NCBI GenBank assembly: GCA_949751835.1
Contig: CATKHK010000062.1
Location: 124,001 to 188,000 of the forward strand
Reading direction: 5' to 3'
Source: Blepharisma japonicum
Lineage: Eukaryota > Ciliophora > Heterotrichea > Heterotrichida > Blepharismidae
Length of the DNA: 64,000 nt
Shown here piece after piece: positions 47,173 through 57,116 of this stretch. The notes beneath the pieces are model-generated. The model was not told the origin of the DNA. It saw only the letters and a program-made list of their open reading frames with translations, and made no database searches. Position 1 is the first letter of the stretch. Each line of letters starts with the position of its first letter. The position numbers and the translations under genes are program-made.

Positions 47173-47462
47173 ATGGAGGAAATTAAAGTGAGCGACTTGA
47201 TTTATGAGGAATTCTTGAATAAAACTGATAATATTGAAGTTTCTCAAGCTCGGATGAGAGCTACAAGCGAGTGTGTCTGTTAATATCGTTAAGTTAAGAA
47301 GATGCTTTGCGAGCGGAAGAGGAAACAAATAGAGTATGTGCTGCTTGTCATGAACTTTTATGAAAAGGGAGACTTGCAAAATGAAATTGAGAAAAGAATC
47401 AGGTTGCGACAAAGATGAAGTGAATTCGAGCTATGGTATCATATGAAATCGCTTAGGAATTT
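47173..47462 (+). pseudogene. Decayed 5' copy of the downstream kinase gene
   Basis: Starts MEEIKVSDLIYEEFLNKTDN and continues IEVSQARMRATSE, clearly matching the start of the kinase at 47924 (METFAERDLIIEKCLYKTDI, then VEVSKARMRATGE). It then hits a stop, lacks about 100 bases (the VAVKK lysine region) and resumes with DNA near-identical to 48119-48295 (AAGAGGAAACAAATAGAGTA and so on) in a broken frame. It cannot encode a kinase. Confidence 0.88.
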
Positions 47463-47769
47463 TTCCTAGAAAATTACAGATACTGTGAAGCAAGTGACAA
47501 TTACTGAATTTTGTATAGGCTAGAAAATGAAACTAAAAATGACTAGACTCTACAGATTAAAAAATTTGAAAGGTAATTGAAAGTTATCATATTATGACTG
47601 GATCTGCAAGATATGCCAAGATTAGGATGGAATTTCAGAAACAGCTAGTGGATAAAGGTTTTGAGTGACATTGGATTGGGCTAATACAATTTATTTTGTA
47701 TTTTGCAGTATATGAGGGATATGTAGTAGATATGAAGCCACTGGAAGTAAAGCAATAGTGCATGCTGCA

Positions 47770-47895
47770 GATTGGGAAGTGAAGAGATATCATATAGTGA
47801 TACTTAGCCTATATATTGAAAGTAGGAATTGAGTTGAATTTCGTTGCAGAATACTCTGAAGTATTCAAAATAGCTTTGATGATTCTCTATAAGTT
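47770..47895 (+). pseudogene. Decayed copy of the Lon 3' end
   Basis: This stretch aligns with the last ~110 bases of Lon, from the ATATCAT...GATATATTAAAAGAAG region to GAAGTATTCAAAATAGC and TCTCTATAAGTTAAAATAGC. It is interrupted by frameshifts and stops. The 30-base flank after the stop matches the flank after the true Lon stop. The 300 bases between the two pseudogenes (47463-47769) are probably more diverged Lon sequence, but I cannot align them by eye. Confidence 0.82.
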
Positions 47896-47923
47896 AAAAT
47901 AGCTATTAATATTTATAGATAAG

Positions 47924-49417
47924 ATGGAAACTTTCGCTGAGCGTGATCTGATTATCGAAAAGTGCTTATATAAGACTGACATAGTAGAAGTTTCTAAGGC
48001 TCGGATGAGAGCTACAGGAGAGTACGTTGCAGTTAAAAAACTCAGGGTAAACTCAGTAGCTGATGCCACATTTTATACAACTGAGGCATTACAAATGGCT
48101 AACCTTGGGCACCATCCTAACATCGTTAAGCTAAAAGGATGCTTTATGAGCGGAAGAGGAAACCAAATAGAGTATGTGCTATTTGTCATGAACTTTTATG
48201 CGAAAGGAGACTTGCAAAATGAAATCGAGAGAAGAATTGAATTGAAGAAGAGATGAATTGAACTCGAGCTATGGAATCATATATCATCGCTTATTGACGT
48301 TTTCTGTTTTTTGCAAGAGAAAAACGTTGCTCACAGAGACATAAAGCCTCAAAACATCTTTGTAGGAGATAATGACGAGCTCTTAGTTGCAGATCTAGGA
48401 TGTGTAGTAAAGAAAAGCTCTGGAAGTTCTGAAGAAATGACACTTGCAGGTACTCCATTATATCTGAGCCCAAAACTAAGACTAGCTTTCGATAAAGGAA
48501 TTAGTGGAGGCGTAGACCACAACCCATTTAAATCAGATGTTTACTCTCTTGGCCTTACCTTTTTTTATATGGCTACTTTGGAAGACATCTTTGACCTTGC
48601 AAATTTAAATCAGCTCCAACCTAGGTTGAACATACGAATTAACACCATAAATTATTACACAGACAAGATAAGGAACATTTTAAAAGATATGCTAGTTGTT
48701 GAAGAAGCAAAAAGACTGGATTTTTCAGAACTTAAAAAAAAATACTTCAACAATCCTACTTTAATAAAAGCTATTCCCAATGTTCAACCTGCAAGATCCA
48801 GGATAATAAATTCATTCAAAGCAACTCAGTTGGCACCAGCTTGGGGAAGTAGAAAACATATTTATAAGGTAAAATTTAAACACGCATATAGTAAAAATAA
48901 CTTGGCAAATATTTTTACAACCATTTACAAAGGAGTAGATTGAAGTCGCTTTCCTGAATATTTAACTGTTCTATGTTTATCAGAGTTTCGAATAAAAATA
49001 CATACTTTGACTATTTGTAGTTGTATAATTTGCAATTATCCTATTGACAACGACCCGGATTTTACTAAGCTCCATGATTTCTTTATTCATCGTAGATGTA
49101 TTCCACGCAAAAGGACTACTAATAACGCTAGTGGATCAGTTTGATTAGAGGGATTTGACTGTTATTATAATAATAATTGGCATTTTCATGAAACCAGACA
49201 ATATGAACTGCCCTACTGCAAGCTTTGTAAACAATATGTTGAATATCTTTATAAAAACAATCCTCCTAAAGATCCTAGTGATAAAAAAAATTCCTGCCAG
49301 CATTTTGCATGTGAGGGTTGCTTAAAAAATAATCCAGAAGGTTCAGATGGAGAGTGTCCATGATGTCCTATTCAATGAAATCCAGTTAAAGTTGAAGCAA
49401 AAGTGATAGATCTCTAA
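47924..49417 (+). CDS. Protein kinase with C-terminal RING-like zinc domain
   Basis: A 497-residue protein. The kinase spans about 8-280. The ATP-lysine is in VAVKKL (Lys38), the catalytic loop HRDIKPQN (Asp139), the metal site is DLG rather than DFG (Asp157), then GTPLYLSPKLR. The glycine-rich loop is not recognisable (EKCLYKTDIVEV). From about 340, paired Cys/His motifs appear: CSCIICNYPI, FFIHRRC, then YCKLCKQYVE, CQHFACEGCL and CPWCPIQW. These look like a treble-clef or RING-type zinc fold. If RING, the protein may couple phosphorylation to ubiquitin ligation (inference). UGA Trp codons occur at about 112, 341, 407, 481 and 485; the zinc domain is invisible under the standard code. Confidence 0.8.
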
Positions 49418-49620
49418 ATCAGCTTTCATCACTTCACTAGCAAGCATTAATATATAATAACTTCATCCTTCACTATTAGTAATCAAGATAATTAGAAAAT
49501 CCTATGTAACAGTTTCTTTATTATAAATATTTTCGTTTAGAATAAAATAAAATCTTACTTGCTCACTTAGGGAAGTAAAAATAATTATTAGTATTGCTTA
49601 ATTTAAATGTAAATTGTAAA

Positions 49621-51303
49621 ATGAGTAGATCAATGAAGAAATGGGAACTTCAACAAAAACAAAAAATCCACAACTCAAAAATCAAAAATGCGAAACCCAC
49701 AATAAAAACCCCAAGCACAGTCACCGTCGAAATCGATTCTAAAATTTCAAGTGAAAGTGATTATGCTGATGCCGGCTTATACAACATTTTAAAATCATTC
49801 AATCTTCAGCAATACACAAAGCGGCTTTCTGAAATCGGTTTTGAGAATGACCTGAAGCGCCTTGCATATCTTACTACTAAAGAGATAGATGAGATAGCAA
49901 ATATCATCAAAATGATGCCGGGTCACAAATTGAAATTTATTGCTATGATTGAGACTTTAAAATTCCCTAAATCAGAAGCAAGTCTTGCTAGAAGTAACAG
50001 CAACTTAGCAAGGCCAAGAAAAAGCTTGCCGGGGGTGAAAAGAAAAACATCTGCAGGGGCAGTTTCTAAAGGATCAAGAAACAGCATAAGGCATGAATCT
50101 GAACAATTTGACTATCCTTATTTAGCTCAAGATGAGACTGCAGACAGTACCATTGCGAGCGAGCAAGAAGAACAAAAACTAAAAGAAGAGCTTCTAAAAG
50201 CTAAACAAAAAATAGAAGAACTGACAAGAGCTTTGTCATTACAAAGGGAGCAAAATTCAGTAGAAATGACGAGGGAAGCCTCAACAAAGTGTACTGAAAT
50301 AGAGTCACCAAAACCTTCGAAAAGAATTGACCCGCTCGAGCCTTTGCCAGAAATTCAGCCTAAAAGCGAAGTAGGGGTTTCTCTGGATTCGTCAAAAATG
50401 AGATCAACCCTTCATCATATTGATATTGAAGAAATGTGTAAAAGCCTGGCAAAGGCTATAAGAGTACTTATTCTTCATGGGATAAGTGTTGAAAAAAATA
50501 GAGAAATTGAGCCAAGCCTAAGAGAATCATTATCATATCTTCCTGATTTTAATGATGAAACTCCAAGAAGAGACAATATGAAGCCTAGATATTCTTTTGT
50601 GTCAGATAATTTCCCAGCCTCAGCAAGCGGGACTTCATTAGACTACTCCCAAGATTCCTGCATACATCTAAATCCTATCGAACTTGATGAAATTTCTGAA
50701 AGAAGCCAAGAATATTCTCCACAGAAAAAAATGAGAAAAGAAGCTGGAGACATAAATGTTCCACAAACAATCAATGATATGTTTAAAACTGAATTTGATG
50801 ACATAACAGCAACTCAGCCTCCTTGTGAAGAAGAAATTTATAATCTCAGCAAAAATATGATAATAAGATGCAGGATGGAAAAAGAGTGTAGCATAATCTG
50901 TTTAATTTATCTTGAAAGGCTTATTGAGAAAACAGGTCTATACATCACCGAGAAAAACTGAAAAAGATTAGTAATTTTATGCTTAATTTTAGCAAGTAAG
51001 GTATGGGATGACGAATCATATGAAAACAAGCACTTTTCTCAAGCATTTACAGTAGTTACCTTAAGAGAGCTAAACAGTATGGAAATGATATTTTTAGGAC
51101 TAATTGACTATGATGTTGGAATAAAAAATAGCGATTATGCTAAATATTATTTTATTTTAAGGACTTATTGTGAAAAAAGCAATAGGAGTTTTCCATTAAA
51201 ACCCATGGATGTTGATACAGTAATGAAGCTGCAAAAAAACGCAGACAAAGTAGAAAACGAGCTGAGAGAAATCCATAATCAAGCCCTCTACCAAACCTTA
51301 TAG
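49621..51303 (+). CDS. SAM domain plus cyclin-Y-like cyclin box
   Basis: A 560-residue fusion. Residues about 45-115 (YNILKSFNLQQYTKRLSEIG ... MMPGHKLKFIAMIETL) form a SAM domain. A disordered, Ser-rich middle includes a coil at about 185-215. Residues about 405-520 form a cyclin box of the cyclin-Y/PHO80 kind: ECSIICLIYLERLIEKTGL, NWKRLVILCLILASKVWDDE, ELNSMEMIFLGLIDYDVGI, YAKYYFILR. Cyclin-Y binds CDK14/16-type kinases, so this is likely a CDK activator targeted by SAM oligomerisation (inference). The Trp in NWKRL, invariant in the family, is UGA. Start is the ATG at 49621. It stops with UAG, 44 bases from the converging PP2C stop. Confidence 0.88.
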
Positions 51304-51347
51304 TTATGCTGAACTAACACTAAATTAAAAAATTATTTTATTTACTA

Positions 51348-52745
51348 CTATATATTTTCTAACTTTTCAACAACAAAAGAGCCTCTTCTTGGATCTCTCA
51401 CCTCAATTTCAGGTATCGATGTAATTTTCAATGTATTATCATCCAATAAATTACTCAAAGGTGTAAATGTATCAGGAATTTTCCCATGCTCTTTAAGATC
51501 AATATTAAATTTGCTTTGGTTTAATTCAATAATCACACACGAAATATCGTCTATCATTACATCTTCTTCCTCTACAATTGTATGCCACCTAACCCTTGCT
51601 TCTTCACAAAGCAGTTGCGCAATGCAAGCGTTTTCTGGGTTTACGATTTTTTGATCCGTATGTGTATCTACCCCTTTTACGCATTTTCCTCTATAAAATT
51701 CCACAAAATGAGCGACATCGTCATTTTCAAGCACGTCTCATACCCCATCTGAAGCAGCTACTATAAAATAATCTAATTCCCCAAAAAGGTCATACTTTGT
51801 ACAAATTGGGGTTGATATAACTCCAACTCTTTGTCCTCTGAGATCTCCTATTGATCGACTCATAGCAAGCCCAGGCCCATTTGAATTCATTTCTCAGACT
51901 CTATATGGGCCAATTTTATTGCCATATTCGTCTACAAGTTGCTGAACCCTTCCTCCACATTTAGTAATTCTTGCTAGTTCATCAGGATCGTCTGGTTTCT
52001 GGTCTCTTGTAAGCTGCACAGCTTGTAACAGCGGTGATACAAAGCTTCTTCGCCTTTCTTTGACTTCTTCTAATAATTTTCTATCTTCCCCAATTATTGC
52101 AGGCGGTGCTGGAAGAATTTCAGGTGGATGTGATGTCGCAACAATAGCTCTCGAGTCCCCAACACTAGCACAATAAAGCGACCCATTGGAAAAGCACACA
52201 AAAACTGCTGTACTAATTATATATTACCATCCCGAGTTTTGAGCATTTATACCTCTTGCAGAATTTCGAATTTCATGGTCACATTGTTTTGTTAATTCCG
52301 TCAAAAAGTGGTTCGGATTTTTTAAAAATTCACTCTTATGAGCTTCATAACAGTCCTCAACTGTCTGTGAGCATATATCGACGACTCTTTCACCTTCAGC
52401 TCCGTGGCCATCAAACAGGGCAACAATAAAGCTGCTTTCATCATTTAAAAACAAACAAAAATCTTGGCACTTTTTATTTATTTCTCCATGAGGGTCGAGA
52501 CCTGGAATCACGCATGCTGAGGCTCAATAAGACTTTGGACCAACTTCAAGCTTTTGTGATGATGTAAGAATAGGCTCAGTACAGTCAAATTTTATGGTCT
52601 CAGTTGCTACGACTACACCTTTCGTGTTTCTTTGTTTGATCTTCAAGATGGCATTTCGTTGGTATTCTCGAGTGAGAATGCCATTACTTGAATCCCTTGT
52701 GATTATATTTTTCTTGTTATTTGTTGTGATGGTAGCGCAGCCCAT
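51348..52745 (-). CDS. PP2C-type protein phosphatase
   Basis: A 460-residue metal-dependent Ser/Thr phosphatase spliced at 52213-52227. Motifs in order: VALFDGHGAEGERV (metal-binding Asp-Gly), SGCTAVFVCFSNGSLYCASV then GDSRA, LTRDQKP, AMSRSIGDLRGQRVGV, VAASDGVWDVL, DDISCVII. The SGCTA motif is formed exactly at the splice junction, which confirms the intron. The N-terminus MGCATITT suits N-myristoylation plus palmitoylation, so a membrane-associated pool is likely. The Trp in ASDGVWDV, invariant in the family, is UGA. Between GDSRA and LTRDQKP there is an extra ~25-residue Pro/Lys-rich loop. Confidence 0.94.
52213..52227 (-). other. 15-nt intron (PP2C gene)
   Basis: Minus-strand GTAATATATAATTAG, phase 2, A at position 10, G|TAA stop if retained. 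Splicing recreates the conserved SGCTAVF motif. Confidence 0.94.
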
Positions 52746-53162
52746 AATTTTTTTTTGGAACAGTTAAATGATATTAAAGTTTTGAAATAATAAGGATAAA
52801 GAGATTAATAAATGCTAAATTATTGGAATATGTATTATATTAATAATAATATTTTTTATATCTGCGAATGCAATCATATCGCAAATCTTAATAATATGAT
52901 TAAATTAAACTAAGTGTCAGAATATCTTTTTTAAGTATTGGAAATCCAATCTATTAGTTACTTTTCAATATTTATGCCTTGTTAATTAATTTAATTCATT
53001 TATTTTACGCAAATTTTGTTATAAATAGCTATTGGCTTACATTTGACCCAAGTTTTATTATAAATACCTATTGGCTTGCAAATTATTAAAAGAAAATTTT
53101 TTATCTTATTAAAAATTAATTAGATTTTCTTAATTTATTTCGAATAAATTCTGCTATGATTA
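52746..53162. other. Intergenic, AT-rich, with imperfect short repeat
   Basis: A 417-base spacer. A roughly 40-base unit (TTTTGTTATAAATAGCTATTGGCTTAC... and a near copy) is present twice around 53008-53080. Nothing else is seen. Confidence 0.55.
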
Positions 53163-54512
53163 TTAACCTCTTACTTTTTCTATTAAAGTTGAATTGATTG
53201 ATCGAAGATTTCTCGTCCATTTCTTGAACGCCTCTTCTCTTCTAGTTGTTGCATCGCTTATTGCAGGGGTAAGCTCCACAATTCCATCAACTTGATCAAT
53301 TTTTGCATCAATTTTTCCATCCATAATTAGTTCTATAAGCAAACTAAACACATTATCTGGTGAAATCTGCAACTCCTGTGCCAGAAAACCAACTCTAACT
53401 GCTTTATAAGGCTTGATTTTAGCTTGCAGGACGCTTAATCTAACGCCTCTCAAGAAATCATCCATATATTGAGAAATATAAGAGTCATCTAACAATTTTA
53501 TGCTTTTGTCGAATAAAATTTTTTGGACTTCAACCATATCATTTGTCTCATAAGCTGACCTCAATCTCATCATAGCAATGATTTCTGGGTCATCTTTATA
53601 TACTTTTGCTTCCAATGAATGGAAAGGGTTAATATTAGAGTTCGCCATAATGCTAGCCAGCGTGACATATTTCAAGATTGTTTTAGCACGAGGGTTTCCT
53701 ACCTCTTGGTAGCACTTAAAAGCTTCAAAAAGTTCAGTGAGTGCTTTATCCCAAGATTTCTCACTCATATACATCCTGCTACCACTTTCTCTGATTACTC
53801 CAATAATTCTTGGATCAGTCACATCAGCATTGAGGGATTCTGTTTTCTTAAAAATCTCTTTCATTCTTTTCGAGTTTTTGGTCACCGTGCATAATTGAAT
53901 TTCCAGTGCATATGCTTCTAATAAGCTCTGAGACTTCGAGTTGTCAACTTGTCCATTAGGCAGATGACAAGAACTGACTAGCTCAGATATAGTGCTTTCT
54001 GCATTTTCAACGTCATTTCTTTCCAAGTAAAGCTTTGCAAGCTTGGTTTGGGTGTTGAAGACTAGACGGGATTTTCCACTTTCTTTAAGCTTTTCAAGAA
54101 TCATACTTAGAACTCGCATTGAGTAGGTTGGGTCTGTGATTTTGCTGGAAACATCGATGATGGAATTGATAGCATCTGTTGCGTCGTTACTAGCCACTGT
54201 GTCGATCAGGCCGATAAGTTCTGCGAGGTGTGAACACATTGGCTCATAAAAACCTAGGGTGCATTCGAGGACTACAACGTTTTTTAAAGCTTTGAATCTC
54301 CATTGCTGCTCTGATTCTGGTCTATTGCCTTCAAGCTCAAGAACTTTGAGAAAGCCTGTTAAAGCATCTTCTGGGTTTGTCTTTTTGATGTCGTCAGCTT
54401 CATAGAAGGTATTTTCAATTGTGACAAGCTCTTCGTCGACGTCTTCTTCATCAGACCATCCTTCTTTGTCACTGTCGTATTCGTATTCTTCAAAGTCGCT
54501 TCCAGATGACAT
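53163..54512 (-). CDS. CSN2: COP9 signalosome subunit 2
   Basis: A 449-residue PCI-domain protein. The acidic start EYEYDSDKEGWSDEEDVDEE, followed by ENTFYEADDIKKTNPEDALTGF then LKVLELEG and WRFKALKNVV, matches CSN2 (COPS2/Alien) almost segment by segment. TPR-like helices run to about 330. The PCI winged helix contains YISQYMDDFLRGVRLSVLQA and VGFLAQELQISPDNVFSLLI. CSN2 scaffolds the COP9 signalosome, which removes NEDD8 from cullins, relevant to the BTB protein upstream if that is a CUL3 adaptor. The length is close to the family norm. No intron or UGA codon; both Trp-rich sites use UGG. Confidence 0.93.
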   Translation of the reverse strand: MSSGSDFEEYEYDSDKEGWSDEEDVDEELVTIENTFYEADDIKKTNPEDALTGFLKVLELEGNRPESEQQWRFKALKNVVVLECTLGFYEPMCSHLAELIGLIDTVASNDATDAINSIIDVSSKITDPTYSMRVLSMILEKLKESGKSRLVFNTQTKLAKLYLERNDVENAESTISELVSSCHLPNGQVDNSKSQSLLEAYALEIQLCTVTKNSKRMKEIFKKTESLNADVTDPRIIGVIRESGSRMYMSEKSWDKALTELFEAFKCYQEVGNPRAKTILKYVTLASIMANSNINPFHSLEAKVYKDDPEIIAMMRLRSAYETNDMVEVQKILFDKSIKLLDDSYISQYMDDFLRGVRLSVLQAKIKPYKAVRVGFLAQELQISPDNVFSLLIELIMDGKIDAKIDQVDGIVELTPAISDATTRREEAFKKWTRNLRSINSTLIEKVRG

Positions 54513-54881
54513 TTATATAGAAGTCTTACGCAATAAATACATTGGCGAAATTAGATATAAATGTTAAAGTTGATCCTAAAATAGTTTACTTTTAATAGCT
54601 CTTTAAATTTTAATTCTAATAAATCTACCTTTCTTTTCGTCAAAAGATTTATTTAAATAAAATTTAGAAATAAGGTATCAAAACGAGCTATTTTATCTAT
54701 TATTTTGTGCATCTGCTGAAAAAGCAAGCATATCAATTATGATTATTAATTTTCCCACATTATAAGCCCCTTGAATTCGTCAAAATTTTATTTGTCAAAT
54801 AGAGAGAAAATTTTAAGTAAAATTGGATATTAAATAAAATTATAAAGATTATAATAAAAGTATTCCTATTAGAGTGTTAGG
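54513..54881. other. Intergenic, AT-rich
   Basis: A 369-base spacer between the dynein light chain 3' end and the CSN2 start, both on the minus strand. Nothing recognisable. Confidence 0.5.
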
Positions 54882-55214
54882 CTAAACATGCACAGCATAA
54901 ATTGTGACTAAGCAGTTGAGATTTGCAAACTCCCCTGTAACTGAAATAAGGCCGTCAGTCTTTGTATCCCAAAAGCATGTTGAACCAGATTGGAAACCTG
55001 CGCCTGTCCTTTGCATAATGAAGCAAGTAACTACATACTTAAATGGTTTGTTCATCTTATTAAACTCTTTTAAACATTGATCCATAACCTGCTGGCACCA
55101 AGAATTCACTCGCTCAGGCTGGAAATAAAGGTCATGAGTAATTACGTTTTCCATTGCGTTCTTAGCGATTGTTCCAAGTTCATCAATAAGGATTTCATCA
55201 TCTTCTAATGACAT
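54882..55214 (-). CDS. DYNLT: Tctex1-type dynein light chain
   Basis: A 110-residue Tctex1/DYNLT family protein. FKYVVTCFIMQRTGAGFQSG followed by STCFWD is the family core, and it ends with a beta-strand LNCLVTIYAVHV. The length matches the family (about 110-115). It binds dynein intermediate chains and works in cytoplasmic or axonemal dynein. No intron and no UGA codon. It stops with UAG. Confidence 0.95.
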   Translation of the reverse strand: MSLEDDEILIDELGTIAKNAMENVITHDLYFQPERVNSWCQQVMDQCLKEFNKMNKPFKYVVTCFIMQRTGAGFQSGSTCFWDTKTDGLISVTGEFANLNCLVTIYAVHV

Positions 55215-55380
55215 TTTATGAATTCTTTATAGGAGTTTTTAAATTATGATTAAATTACGATTAAAAGATGAATAATTACCATAATAAGCAGTGATAAAGA
55301 TTTATTAATTTCAGGGAAATGCCCATAGCCAACCTTTATCATTCATTATAGCAATTTAAATAAATTTAATACCAATATTT

Positions 55381-56250
55381 TTATCTAAATGATTTAACTG
55401 AATTATATCTGCGAATTGCCTCTGGATCAGGACATAATCTCCCTCCAGAAATCGAAGTGTGAAAATCAGGAGGTGGCGCCTTTTGATATTTGTTAAAATG
55501 GGTTGTAAACGTTTCTTGATAATTGGTTATATTTGGATTTACAGGAGTAACTACCCATTTGCCAACAATCCCACTCCCTTGTATAAGAGCTTGTTTTCTT
55601 TTCCTTAAGTCTTCTTTTGTAAAAGTCAAAGGATTAATATTAGTATCCACAGCTTGAGTAGTTTGAGGTCTAGACCATGCTTTATGCTCAGTTGTCCTTT
55701 GACCTATTAAAGCTGTGCTTACTTGGTCTAGCCTATGCGACGTAAAATTTTTTGATGGATCATTCCATCTATACGAAGCTTGGGTTTCTGTTCTGCCAGT
55801 TTCATTGGATTTAAGAACTGCATTCAGAGATCTCAAGCATTGTAAAATTAAGTTTTGGTATACAATATCATCTTTAAGCTCTACCCAATTTTCAATAAAC
55901 ATAACTGTAACTGGGGTTAATATATCACTTGCTGAGATATCTGATAATTTTCTATAGGATAATATATTTGTTTCATGATAAGCTTTAGAACCTCCGAATT
56001 CAAGCTCATAAGTTGATTGAAGCTGACGTTTTCTGAGCTCTGATTCATAAGAGTTTATGTTAGGAAGAGAAGCTCGATGGCTGTCTGAACGTGTTTTGAA
56101 TTTCTTTTTGCCTTTGTGAGTGAAAATTGCTCCAATTAATTTTAAGCCTTTAATCTCATTTTTGCTTGCTGATTGAAGCCAGCTGCTTGATTTGCTTTTA
56201 AATTGGGGCTTTAGGATCACTTCTAATATATCTTGAGAGCTAGAAAACAT
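55381..56250 (-). CDS. Unknown protein, 289 aa
   Basis: A 289-residue basic protein with no domain I recognise. Order along the chain: VILKPQFKSKSSSWLQSASK near the N-terminus, a basic KGKKKFKTRSDSHRASLPNI stretch with an RRxS-like site, a central segment with ISASDILTPVTVMFIENWVE (about 107-127), and a Pro/Thr-rich tail ending EAIRRYNSVKSFR. Tails of this kind (W-RPQT, NPLTFTKED, PPPDFHTSISGG) recall microtubule-associated ciliary proteins, but this is only an impression. All Trp are UGG. It stops with UAA. Compositionally it is well supported as coding. Confidence 0.7.
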   Translation of the reverse strand: MFSSSQDILEVILKPQFKSKSSSWLQSASKNEIKGLKLIGAIFTHKGKKKFKTRSDSHRASLPNINSYESELRKRQLQSTYELEFGGSKAYHETNILSYRKLSDISASDILTPVTVMFIENWVELKDDIVYQNLILQCLRSLNAVLKSNETGRTETQASYRWNDPSKNFTSHRLDQVSTALIGQRTTEHKAWSRPQTTQAVDTNINPLTFTKEDLRKRKQALIQGSGIVGKWVVTPVNPNITNYQETFTTHFNKYQKAPPPDFHTSISGGRLCPDPEAIRRYNSVKSFR

Positions 56251-56537
56251 TTTTCTAAAGTGATTAAATTAGCAGTTTTATCTCTATATAATAAATTAAT
56301 TGAATTTAGCAGAGATAAAATATGCCAAGATTTTATTTTATATATAGTCCAGGTTTCATATAAGTATTTACCATATCAGTATTAATATTAGATCAAATTT
56401 ATTTTTATTTTTAGAAATGTATCGCTTGATTTTATTGAAAATATTAATAGTAAAGACTAATTTGTTATAAAGGTACTTATGAGTTATATAGGGCAACAAA
56501 TCTATGAACTTTAAAATAAAATCTTGAAATACATAAA

Positions 56538-56840
56538 ATGGAAATACCTGATGATAAAGGCAAAAACACACCTGAAACTCTAACAGCAGATACAAAAAAA
56601 ATAAGATGATCACACAAGCCACAAATAATGATTTGCAAGCATTGTGACTATAAAGGACTAAGCAAATGTGAGTATGATAGTGGATTTATTGCATGACTAA
56701 TGTGCGGAGCATGCATAATGGTCGGATGTGTATTTTGTAGCTGCTTATGCCCATTTTGCATTGAAGGTCTCAAAATTTGCCATCATATATGCCCAAATTG
56801 CAATAAACTTGTAGGATCACATCATCCAGGTAAGCTATAG
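56538..56840 (+). CDS. LITAF-like zinc-ribbon membrane protein, 100 aa
   Basis: A 100-residue protein open only with two UGA codons read as Trp (residues 24 and 54). The LITAF-like domain is complete: CKHCDY (first Cys pair), a membrane-insertion region WLMCGACIMVGCVFCSCLCP, and HHICPNCNKLVGSH (second Cys pair). LITAF domains are monotopic and sit on late endosome/lysosome membranes through a zinc-stabilised hydrophobic helix. The N-terminus is short and has no PPxY motif. It stops with UAG. It is divergently placed relative to the 289-aa gene, 287 bases away. Confidence 0.88.
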
Positions 56841-57116
56841 CTAAATTGGCATCTATTTCTCGTAATTTTAGTTCGCGTGAATTATTATTGATGAGATTGC
56901 TTAACTAAGCCTAAAAATATTGCATGAATAATAAGTTGAATTCAATACAGAATTATTTATATTACAGATTTTCTTAGATTTTATAACTCCATCTACATAA
57001 ATTATATAGGAATTAATATATGAAAGAAAAAATAATAAATATAATTATTGTAAGATCTGAGATTCAATATTTTGTTTATTAATTCTATTATTTGAATAAA
57101 ATGGCATGCTATTAGG

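Noticed and set aside
56368-56622. 84-codon hydrophobic minus-strand ORF
   Set aside because: It overlaps the LITAF-like gene on the opposite strand and looks like translated AT-rich spacer.
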